Part shown: in pieces, positions 17,063-23,471 of the stretch
How positions within the stretch are numbered: the stretch's first letter is position 1
How the letters are laid out: every line of letters starts with the position of its first letter
Position numbers and translations under genes: made by a program
Notes under the pieces: model-generated
Told to the model about the DNA's origin: nothing
Database searches by the model: none
Seen by the model: only the letters and a program-made list of their open reading frames with translations
Origin: Prevotella melaninogenica
Lineage (GTDB): Bacteria > Bacteroidota > Bacteroidia > Bacteroidales > Bacteroidaceae
Direction: 5' to 3'
NCBI RefSeq assembly: GCF_018127925.1
Contig: NZ_CP072347.1
Coordinates: 1,366,501-1,430,500, forward strand
DNA: 64,000 nucleotides

Positions 17063-17260
17063 TTAACGAAGTCTGAGCAAGTCGCGTACCTGCTTCAAGT
17101 TTGTACCATCCACGAGCGTCTGGTGAACAAGATTTCTCTTCTGTTTCTTTGTCTTCTTAGTCAGAATGTGACTGTGGTAAGCGTGATGACGTTTAATCTT
17201 ACCAGTACCGGTGAACGTGAATCTCTTCTTTGCGCCGGAATTTGTCTTCTGTTTTGGCAT
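17063..17260 (-). CDS. rpmI: 50S ribosomal protein L35
   Basis: This 65-residue L35 has the typical N-terminus [20 protein letters not shown] and basic core [20 protein letters not shown]. It is a structural protein of the large ribosomal subunit. It lies between infC (113 bases upstream) and rplT (36 bases downstream), the standard bacterial order. Confidence 0.97.
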   Translation of the reverse strand: MPKQKTNSGAKKRFTFTGTGKIKRHHAYHSHILTKKTKKQKRNLVHQTLVDGTNLKQVRDLLRLR

Positions 17261-17373
17261 TTTTGTAAAATTTAAAATTGTTATTTATATTCATCTGTGG
17301 CAACGTATATACCAGGACGTTACGCACAGGTTGCCCATGTCGCCCCTCATAACGAGGAGACACCCAACGGGCG

Positions 17374-18054
17374 TTAGTCAATATTCAGTTTCTTCAATGC
17401 GTCAGCACCATTCTTAGCGTTGGCAAACAAACCGCCATCCGTCTTTGGCTCCTCGCTGACGCCCTCAGCACCAGCCTTCGCACCAGCCTCTGCCTCCTCA
17501 CGGTCGCGCTTCTGCTGACTCTTCTTGGCAACACCTGCCTTCTTAGGTGCAAGATAGAGGAACATCTTCTTGCCTTCAAGTTTCGGAAGCTGCTCTACCT
17601 TTGCAAGCTCCTCAAGATCGTTAGCGAAACGAAGCAATAACACCTCGCCCTGCTCCTTAAACAGAATCGAACGACCACGGAAGAACACGTATGCGCGTAC
17701 CTTATTACCTGCATTGAGGAACTCCTGCGCATGCTTGAGCTTAAACTTATAGTCGTGCTCATCCGTCTGAGGACCGAAACGAATCTCCTTCACCTCCTGC
17801 TTAACCTGCTTCTGCTTCATCTCCTTCTGATGCTTCTTCTGCTGGTAGAGGAACTTAGAATAGTCGATGATACGACAAACCGGTGGCTGTGCGTTAGGAG
17901 AAATCTCCACAAGGTCAACTCCCTCTTTCTGAGCCAATTCCAACGCCTTTCGCGTAGGCATAACCTCAGCTCCATCATCACTTACCACACGTACTTCCCG
18001 AACGCGAATCTGCTCGTTCACGCGGTACTTCATTTTCATTTTGTCATTCTTCAT
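17374..18054 (-). CDS. infC: Translation initiation factor IF-3
   Basis: IF-3 prevents subunit joining and checks the initiator tRNA on the 30S subunit. The N-domain ([20 protein letters not shown] .. [20 protein letters not shown]), linker and C-domain ([20 protein letters not shown] .. [11 protein letters not shown]) are complete. A C-terminal tail of about 50 residues rich in Lys, Ala and Glu extends beyond the core, as seen in Bacteroidetes. The start is taken at 18054; ATGs at codons 5 and 7 are alternatives. It has its own promoter, although in related genomes it usually follows thrS directly. Here an 8-9 kb cassette separates the two. Confidence 0.97.
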   Translation of the reverse strand: MKNDKMKMKYRVNEQIRVREVRVVSDDGAEVMPTRKALELAQKEGVDLVEISPNAQPPVCRIIDYSKFLYQQKKHQKEMKQKQVKQEVKEIRFGPQTDEHDYKFKLKHAQEFLNAGNKVRAYVFFRGRSILFKEQGEVLLLRFANDLEELAKVEQLPKLEGKKMFLYLAPKKAGVAKKSQQKRDREEAEAGAKAGAEGVSEEPKTDGGLFANAKNGADALKKLNID

Positions 18055-18092
18055 TCAACTATTTTAATGTGTTTAAATTCGCTAAACGCGTG

Positions 18093-18123
18093 CAAAGTTA
18101 CTATTTTCCAACCGATTATGCAA
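18093..18123 (-). promoter_or_regulatory. Promoter of infC-rpmI-rplT
   Basis: On the minus strand TTG (18123-18121), 20 bases, then TAACTTTG (18100-18093), followed by CA. This is an excellent match to the Bacteroidetes promoter. The leader would be about 32 bases. Confidence 0.8.
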
Positions 18124-18156
18124 GCGTTTTTAGTTATATTTTTTATATAAAGAGAA

Positions 18157-18365
18157 AAAGCCCCACCCAACCTCCCCAAAAGAGGAGGAGAAGCCCCACC
18201 CAACCTCCCCGAAGGGGGAGGAGGAGCCTCCCCCAGCCCCTCCGAAGGGAGGGGAGTGCCTATGCGCACACGAGGGATAATGACTCAGGGCTCTTTCTCA
18301 GATAATTTCTGCGAAATACTTGCAAACTTGCCTCCCCTCCCTTCGGAGGGGGCGGGGGAGGCTTT
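18157..18365. repeat. Composite inverted-end element, intergenic copy 3
   Basis: Two type B and one type A palindromes are followed by the spacer (GTGCCTATGCGCACACGAGG .. TGCGAAATACTTGCAAACTT) and inverted type A. It is the same architecture as the two copies inside tex. It fills most of the 309-base gap between infC and the small gene at 18364 and overlaps that gene's stop codon. Confidence 0.85.
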
Positions 18366-18456
18366 ACAAACAGCTCGACATACCCAGCGTTGTAGCAATG
18401 GCAGTGAGCACAGAGATAATCACATTAATGATTGTTTTCCATTTTTCGTGTTTCAT
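18364..18456 (-). CDS. Smalltalk-type 30-residue protein
   Basis: A 30-codon gene (begins MKHEKWKTIINVIISVLTAI, ends TTLGMSSCL) closely resembles the tiny 'smalltalk' proteins of Bacteroidales as I remember them: Lys/Trp-containing N-terminus, one hydrophobic helix, TTLG, then a Cys near the C-terminus that resembles a lipobox (MSSC). Such genes typically sit beside an HU-like gene, as here (HU gene at 18761-19276, same strand, upstream). Function unknown. The stop codon overlaps the end of a REP-like element. Family call from memory, not from a search. Confidence 0.75.
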   Translation of the reverse strand: MKHEKWKTIINVIISVLTAIATTLGMSSCL

Positions 18457-18464
18457 AAGGCTTT

Positions 18465-18595
18465 TAACTTTGAAATTTGAACTTTATGATTTGAACTATT
18501 AACTTTGAACTATTAACTTTGAACTTTATGATTTCAAATATTAACTTCGAACTTTGAGGTTTGAACTTTGAGGTTTGAACTTTATGATTTGCGAC
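18465..18595. repeat. Degenerate tandem repeat of AACTTTGAACTATT / TTATGATTT units
   Basis: About eight units such as TGAACTATTAACTTTGAACT and TTTGAGGTTTGAACTTT. Related runs occur at 26705-26755 and 29190-29232. Together with the neighbouring palindrome this fills the 304-base gap 18457-18760. Confidence 0.7.
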
Positions 18596-18642
18596 TACGA
18601 ATTTCTCTAATTACGCTAAAATTATTGCTAAGTAATTCGTAA

Positions 18643-18768
18643 TCCCCCTTTGACCCTTGAATAGAACTTTAGGGGTATCTCGCTAATCACTCCCCTCGCC
18701 CTTCGGAGAGGGGTTGGGGGTGAGGCTGCTCCTCCCCTTTCGGGGAGGTCGGGAGGGGCTTTACGCAT
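18643..18768. repeat. REP-like unit (type D plus type B) with a 55-bp block shared with 26580-26634
   Basis: 18643-18697 is the exact reverse complement of 26580-26634 by eye (it contains AGCGAGATACCCCTAAAGTT on the minus strand). It continues into type D and type B palindromes that abut the HU gene stop codon. Confidence 0.82.
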
Positions 18769-19276
18769 GTCCACCCTCACTCGTCGCCGTAGACTCGCCA
18801 GGCTCAGGTCCCGAAGGCGTAGCCCCACTGGCTGGGTGCTTACCCTTCTTATTACCCTTCCTGCTATCCTTAAGCGACTGGTCGTACTTATCGTACTCAC
18901 GCAGGCGCACAGAATGCTTCAAGCGAGCCGTCATCAGCGAACCAGAAGCACGAGCACGCAAGTGAGGCTGATAGATATCCCTTGCCGGAGTAAAGTCCTC
19001 CAACTTCTCCACACCCTGACTGCGAATGCCTGCCGAGAAGATAGCCAAGTCGGGGATTTTCACTGCCACACCCTCCAGCACCAACTCGCGGATGCAAGCC
19101 ACCATATCGGTCAGCACACCAGCAATAGCACCCTTAGAATAAGGCGTGTTATGGGCAGACATATACTCCGCCAACTTCTCCAAATCGTAGGTCTGATCGA
19201 CCACCGCACGCGCATACCAATATCCCTTACGCTTACTGGTCTTACGCTTGTCCTGATAAATTTTGTAATGAATCAT
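18761..19276 (-). CDS. HU-family (DNABII-like) DNA-binding protein
   Basis: This 171-residue protein has the extended Bacteroidales HU-like pattern: N-terminal YKIYQDKRKTSKRKGYWYAR, helices (LEKLAEYMSAHNTPYSKGAI, VLTDMVACIRELVLEG), then VAVKIPDLAIFSAGIRSQGV and the DNA-binding arm region. A disordered tail of about 40 residues rich in Gly, Lys, Pro and Ser follows. Such proteins bend DNA. This variant is common in Bacteroidales cassettes with smalltalk, amidase or VirE-like genes. It lies on the minus strand, upstream of the smalltalk gene and divergent from the rest of the cassette. Its cellular role is not established. Confidence 0.88.
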   Translation of the reverse strand: MIHYKIYQDKRKTSKRKGYWYARAVVDQTYDLEKLAEYMSAHNTPYSKGAIAGVLTDMVACIRELVLEGVAVKIPDLAIFSAGIRSQGVEKLEDFTPARDIYQPHLRARASGSLMTARLKHSVRLREYDKYDQSLKDSRKGNKKGKHPASGATPSGPEPGESTATSEGGHA

Positions 19277-19322
19277 AGTATTTTAACTTTGAATGAAATT
19301 AATAGAACAACAAATAACAAAC

Positions 19323-19382
19323 AGCCAGCCCCTCCCCCTCGCCCCTCCCCCGTAGGGAGGGGAGTAAACACCGTGTTATCCC
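19323..19382. repeat. REP-like palindrome, type C
   Basis: GCCCCTCCCCCTCGCCCCTC is followed by CCCGTAGGGAGGGGAGTAAA and CACCGTGTTATCCC. It is the reverse orientation of the copies at 16528 and 26966. Confidence 0.8.
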
Positions 19383-19583
19383 AGCATTAACGTATGCGGT
19401 TACGCTTTTTCTTTTTCTCGTCCCGCCCCATTTAGCAATCACAATTTTTGAATTGTAACCTACTGATGAAAACGCTGTCCGAATTATTCAGAATTAACAA
19501 AGAACGCTATACTATAAGTTTGAGAGCACTAATCTTTACGTTTAAGAGCGCTTACCTTTGCGTTTAAGAACTGCTATCATCCC

Positions 19584-19682
19584 GATAGGGGTATCTCGCT
19601 TTTCACTCCCCTCTCCACTCGGAGAGGGGTTGGGGGTGAGGCTCCCTCCTCCCCTTTCGGGGAGGTCGGGTGGGGCTTTTCT
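19584..19682. repeat. REP-like palindromes, types D and B
   Basis: AGGGGTATCTCGCTTTTCAC leads into a type D hairpin (CTCCCCTCTCC .. GGAGAGGGGTTGGGGG), then a type B hairpin (CCTCCCCTTTCGGGGAGG). The order is the same as at 18660-18765. Confidence 0.8.
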
Positions 19683-19962
19683 GTTTGCAAAGTTAATCAA
19701 CAGCAAGAGGGAAAGCAAAAATACACTGTGTTAAATTTTGCAAAACCGCACCTAACGCACTATTTTACAACATGTTAAGAAACTACGACCACGTTATAGC
19801 GAAAGCAATACAAGCAAGCAATGGTAAGCAAAACGCCTCTTTTCCTAACGGAATAATCTATACCCAACTCTCCTACTCTACCCTTTTGAAAATTACAAAT
19901 TACAAATTACAAATTACATTAAGCCCCACGCAGGGTGCGGAGAGGAGGAGGAATTCTAATAG

Positions 19963-20006
19963 TTTATTATAATATATAATATAATTATATTATATATTAT
20001 AATAAA
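19963..20006. repeat. Perfect 44-bp A/T palindrome
   Basis: TTTATTATAATATATAATAT, then AATT at the centre, then ATATTATATATTATAATAAA. Every base pairs with its partner across the centre at 19984/19985. It could extrude as a cruciform or, if transcribed, form a hairpin. Confidence 0.9.
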
Positions 20007-20273
20007 AATTTATATATAATAATTTATAACTATTTCCTATACTTATCCTTTCAATCCACGACCTCACTCCCCTCTCTCTATCCTCAAGGAATATCCCGAT
20101 CAACCTTAATGTAATTTGTAATCTGTAATTATGTAATCGAGAGTGAAAACAAAAATAGCCGTTATTTTTACCATCCTCATCTTGAATCGCCTTAACCATC
20201 AGCAGTTAGAATCTGCCTTGCAGAATTACCCTTCAAGGACCCCAAAAAAATGAAAAAAAAGAAAAGATGATGC

Positions 20274-20304
20274 TTGCATTTGTACGAAAAATTTTATAAC
20301 TTTG
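20274..20304 (+). promoter_or_regulatory. Promoter for the coiled-coil gene
   Basis: TTG (20274-20276), 20 bases, TAACTTTG (20297-20304), the same spacing and -7 box as the infC promoter. The leader to the ATG at 20488 is about 175 bases and contains no motif I recognise. Confidence 0.75.
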
Positions 20305-20487
20305 TAAGGCCTTATCATAAAACGAAGGCTGAAGACGAACTTTAATCTGCGCCCTCTTAGCAGCTTTGTTAACCACAATAGAAGCATACAGAGAGGTTGG
20401 CTCCATAAAAGAGCTGTCGATTCTATGAAAAAAGGAAAGACACAGAGAAAAGAATAGTCTTCATTAACCTTTAAATTTCCTTTTTTA

Positions 20488-21759
20488 ATGGAAGAAATTT
20501 ATCTTAAAAAAATTTTGAATTCAAGAGAGGCACAGCCTACTCTGAATGCTTTTTCAGGTAATTTAGGGAAACTGGATGACAAGAGCAGCCAGAAGGATGA
20601 CGTGAACTTTATTATCAACCGCCTTAACCACGGCGATGCCAGCTTCGTACATGAAAGTTGGCAAAAACTGACAGGAGGATTCGACCTTGACAAGATTGAA
20701 AGAATCATCAATGGAATAGAGGATGATGGAATGCTTATTGCTATCGTAAGGATAATAAAATCAGAGTATTTACGATTAGTAAAGCAAGGCAAGATAAAAA
20801 CTATATCAAGGCAAAAAGATTATGACAATGGATGGGGGCAATGCGTATACGATGTATACTTTGAGGAACTCATCGACGACTTCATAACCCATCGGAAAGA
20901 AATAAAAGAAGCCTTGCAGAACGAAAAAGAGGAACGCGAAAAGGCTGCATCTTTCTTTAGTATATTCTACGATGAGGAAGACCGCAAAGAATCTTTTGCG
21001 CCTTTATCGCCAAAATTTCTGCCACAAGACAAGGAAATCGACGGACAGAAAGTGGGATTATGGGCTGAAAACATCGTAGAGAAAGCTATAAGTGAGGAAC
21101 GACAGGCCACTATCGCACAGCTGAGAGAGGAAGCCGAAAAGCTAAAACGATCTAATACCCTGCTTAAAAAGCAAATAAAAAACCTAAAGAAAAAGGACGC
21201 TCAAATACTCAAGGAGAACGAAGAACTCCAAGAGGAAATCGAGAACCTTGAGAAGCTCAACAGCGCACAGGAGGAGACGATAACGCAGCTGCGGCAGCAG
21301 CTTGAAGATGCAGAACCGACAGGTCTTCCCTTGTCTGCAGGGGAAGCTGACACAGTCGAAAGAATGAGGGCTTTAGGCTTTAAGGGTACGAACAAAGAAC
21401 TCCTTGCATCCATCCGCCGTGAAGAAGACATCATGACCATAGAAGCATTGGAAGACAAGAACCAAGAGTTGGTACAAAAGATGAAAGCACTTCTGGAGGA
21501 AAAGGGAAACACAACCATCAAAATTGAGGATATTATGGAGGGATTGGAGAATATTCCTAACTCTCCCGAAAAATTGATTGTTATGGAGAAGTTAGGCTTT
21601 TATGTCTTTGGCAATACGCCCTTTAGCACACAGATTAGGGAACTTATACAAAAGATGTATGAAACACAGCAAGAAATTCAGAACAAACAGACTGTTATGA
21701 TTAACCAGCTTGTAACAGGCAACGGAACACAGAATATTACTAACGCCAATATGGGATAA
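20488..21759 (+). CDS. Unknown coiled-coil protein with C-terminal GNGTQNITN motif
   Basis: This 423-residue protein has no signal peptide. The N-terminal 170 residues are soluble and helical. A long coiled coil runs from about residue 205 to 275 (LREEAEKLKRSNTLLKKQIK and following heptads). Helical segments follow, and the protein ends NQLVTGNGTQNITNANMG. That ending resembles the start of the next protein (HQLVVGDSTQTIENLIMGD). Such Gly-Asn/Asp-Thr-Gln-Ile turns look like short beta-solenoid turns and may let the two proteins associate. Family not recognised. It is 12 bases upstream of the next gene and driven by its own promoter. Confidence 0.7.
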   Translation: MEEIYLKKILNSREAQPTLNAFSGNLGKLDDKSSQKDDVNFIINRLNHGDASFVHESWQKLTGGFDLDKIERIINGIEDDGMLIAIVRIIKSEYLRLVKQGKIKTISRQKDYDNGWGQCVYDVYFEELIDDFITHRKEIKEALQNEKEEREKAASFFSIFYDEEDRKESFAPLSPKFLPQDKEIDGQKVGLWAENIVEKAISEERQATIAQLREEAEKLKRSNTLLKKQIKNLKKKDAQILKENEELQEEIENLEKLNSAQEETITQLRQQLEDAEPTGLPLSAGEADTVERMRALGFKGTNKELLASIRREEDIMTIEALEDKNQELVQKMKALLEEKGNTTIKIEDIMEGLENIPNSPEKLIVMEKLGFYVFGNTPFSTQIRELIQKMYETQQEIQNKQTVMINQLVTGNGTQNITNANMG

Positions 21760-21771
21760 AACGAAGGAACG

Positions 21772-22290
21772 ATGAACAACGAACATAAAGAGGCTTTGCA
21801 GCAACTGCTGCAGGGGGCTAACGTGAATATTCATCAGTTAGTCGTTGGCGACAGCACACAGACGATTGAGAACCTTATCATGGGCGATTGTACGCAAAAC
21901 TACTATGGCAGCAGCCACGATGAGCCACGCCTTGCTCCTGACGATGAGGAGATAAAGCAGGCGCTGACGGAACTTCTCGAAGCCAAGACTGACGACGGCA
22001 AGCCGATGATGAAGACGCAAACGCAGTGGTATGCTGTCTATAGAGTGCTCTATGAATACTGCAACTATCCTAAGAAGATGACCGATTTTGAAAGGGACAT
22101 TAACAACAGAATGGGCTTCAAGGAGGCGGAGCCTGCCTGCAGTTACCAATCTTTCAAGAAGGTGCCTACCGACCTGACTGACCTCTCTGTTAAAGTGAGC
22201 AAGTGGGAGGCTCTCAAGAAGAAGACTCCCGCCTACGAACAGCAATGTATGGTTGCCGAATTCCTAATGAAAAGGCTAAATCTGACGTAG
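21772..22290 (+). CDS. Unknown protein with N-terminal GDSTQTIEN motif
   Basis: This 172-residue protein has residues 18-45 repeating the pattern of the upstream protein's C-terminus (VNIHQLVVGDSTQTIEN, LIMGDCTQNYYGSS). A helical domain of about 115 residues follows, containing WYAVYRVLYEYCNYPKKMTD and VSKWEALKKKTPAYEQQCMV. No family recognised. It follows the coiled-coil gene by 12 bases and is closed by a terminator 40 bases downstream, so the two form a two-gene operon. The shared motif suggests they act together. Confidence 0.7.
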   Translation: MNNEHKEALQQLLQGANVNIHQLVVGDSTQTIENLIMGDCTQNYYGSSHDEPRLAPDDEEIKQALTELLEAKTDDGKPMMKTQTQWYAVYRVLYEYCNYPKKMTDFERDINNRMGFKEAEPACSYQSFKKVPTDLTDLSVKVSKWEALKKKTPAYEQQCMVAEFLMKRLNLT

Positions 22291-22329
22291 GTTTATTCCC
22301 CTTTCAGTTCCCTTTTTCCCAATACTATT

Positions 22330-22364
22330 CCCCTTGTACGTTTTTTCGTGCAAGGGGCTTTTTT
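22330..22364 (+). terminator. Intrinsic terminator of the coiled-coil operon
   Basis: CCCCTTGTACG, loop TTTTTT, CGTGCAAGGGG, then CTTTTTTAT. It lies 40 bases after the stop codon at 22290. Confidence 0.85.
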
Positions 22365-22370
22365 ATGCCC

Positions 22371-22378
22371 TATCTTTG
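22371..22378 (+). promoter_or_regulatory. -7 element TATCTTTG upstream of the DUF3127 gene
   Basis: TATCTTTGCA matches the -7 consensus, but no clear TTG sits 19-20 bases upstream, where the terminator lies. The leader would contain a small hairpin (GTAGCAATGTCGCTAC). Confidence 0.5.
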
Positions 22379-22446
22379 CATCAGCTAACGAAAGGAAGCC
22401 CCGTAGCAATGTCGCTACGCACTATCCTCGGTAAGCAAAAAATATT

Positions 22447-22734
22447 ATGCAAGATTTAGAAAATATCGTTTTCAAGGTGAAGGCTTTACAGCCAGTAGTA
22501 AAAGGAATCAGCCAGCGTGACGGACAAGCTTGGCAACGTCGTGACGTAGTGCTGGAGGCAGAAGAGAATGTTGTCTACCCTGACGCATTAGTAGCCACGC
22601 TGCACGGCAGTATGATTGAGAAGTTTACCCTTCAAGAGGGCGACCGCCTAAAGGTGAGCCTGCATTATGGCGTCCGTCAGTGGCAAGACCGCTGGTTCAA
22701 CGACATCCGTATCATTAAGTTTGAGAGGGTATAG
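22447..22734 (+). CDS. DUF3127-like OB-fold protein
   Basis: This 95-residue protein has the DUF3127 pattern: a first strand VFKVKALQPVVKGISQRDGQ, the WQRRDVVLEAEE strand, FTLQEGDRLKVSLHYGVRQW and WFNDIRIIKFERV at the end. DUF3127 proteins are small OB-fold proteins, thought to bind single-stranded nucleic acid, that are frequent in Bacteroidetes mobile DNA. Here it lies between the coiled-coil pair and the VirE-N/DUF3987 gene, consistent with a DNA-handling module. The function is inferred from family only. Confidence 0.8.
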   Translation: MQDLENIVFKVKALQPVVKGISQRDGQAWQRRDVVLEAEENVVYPDALVATLHGSMIEKFTLQEGDRLKVSLHYGVRQWQDRWFNDIRIIKFERV

Positions 22735-22804
22735 CCATCGGGAGGAATAAAAAAAAGAACTATTCATCTGAGTGAAGTGAGCTGAAGGAAAGTCTCCGGA
22801 GAGT

Positions 22805-22820
22805 AAACGTGGCCACGTTT
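22805..22820. promoter_or_regulatory. Perfect 16-bp palindrome, possible operator
   Basis: AAACGTGGCCACGTTT lies between the DUF3127 gene and the next gene, 37 bases before its ATG. It has the shape of a dimer-binding site. No partner regulator is identifiable in the window. Confidence 0.45.
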
Positions 22821-22856
22821 TCAGACGCTTCTTCCTCACTTAACGAAGAAGAAAAA

Positions 22857-23258
22857 ATGAAGAAAAATATTGAAACTAACGCAGCTTTTATCGAGAACAT
22901 TAACGAAGTATTTTATGACAATATCTGTATGGACACACAGACGCGTTTTCATACCGACGGCCATATCCAGTTCAAGCCCTGCCCATGGGAGAGGTCTGTT
23001 GTCGTGGCAGGTAGCGAGAAGAAATTCCAAGCATCGGTCAGTGTGCGCGAAGATGGTGAGACGCTTATCCGTCCTTATCGCAAGGGTACGGGTAGCCGCT
23101 ATGAGAAACTCTTTGAGATTCCTTACGCTTGTGTTAAACAGACTTCTCACGACCTTATCGTCAATATCCGATTGCCCCGAAAACTCGGCATCCGCCGCAT
23201 CGTCACGATGATGAGCGAGATATTTGTAGCCGTAACAGCGTTCGTGGGAGGGATGTAA
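22857..23258 (+). CDS. Hypothetical protein of the cassette
   Basis: This 133-residue soluble protein is beta-rich at its centre (FKPCPWERSVVVAGSEKKFQ, ASVSVREDGETLIRPYRKG) with a hydrophobic C-terminus (IVTMMSEIFVAVTAFVGGM). The frame extends 16 codons upstream, but ATG 22857 follows an A-rich stretch and gives a normal N-terminus (MKKNIETNAAFIENINEVFY). No family recognised. It is directly upstream of a paired inverted REP element and the VirE-N/DUF3987 gene on the same strand. Confidence 0.65.
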   Translation: MKKNIETNAAFIENINEVFYDNICMDTQTRFHTDGHIQFKPCPWERSVVVAGSEKKFQASVSVREDGETLIRPYRKGTGSRYEKLFEIPYACVKQTSHDLIVNIRLPRKLGIRRIVTMMSEIFVAVTAFVGGM

Positions 23259-23261
23259 AAG

Positions 23262-23440
23262 AAGCCCCGACTTGCCCCTCCCCCTTGCCCCTCCCCCAAA
23301 GGGAGGGGAGTAAGCACCGAGATACCCCTGTGTTTTGTTTACTCTTTGTTTTATTACCGCTAAGTATTATCTGAGATATAGGGATAACACGGTATTCACT
23401 CCCCTCCCTTTGGGGGAGGGGCAAGGGGGAGGGGCTACTT
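23262..23440. repeat. Inverted pair of type C REP-like units around a 60-bp centre
   Basis: The left unit (CCCCTCCCCCTTGCCCCTCC..AAAGGGAGGGGAGTAAGC) and right unit (TCACTCCCCTCCCTTTGGGG..GGGCAAGGGGGAGGGG) face each other, like a BIME. The pair separates the cassette's hypothetical gene from the VirE-N/DUF3987 gene. Confidence 0.85.
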
Positions 23441-23471
23441 CTTTTCTTTACTCTTATTAATTCTTAAAACT

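Larger units (their letters stand above)
19277..20273. other. Long gene-free region of the cassette, rich in repeats
   Basis: Nothing protein-coding is convincing here. It holds REP-like units at 19323-19382 (type C) and 19584-19682 (types D and B), AAATTACAAATTACA tandem units at 19884-19922 with their inverse at 20106-20140, and a perfect 44-bp AT palindrome at 19963-20006. A 66-codon frame at 19772-19972 runs through these repeats and is not credible. Confidence 0.65.
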
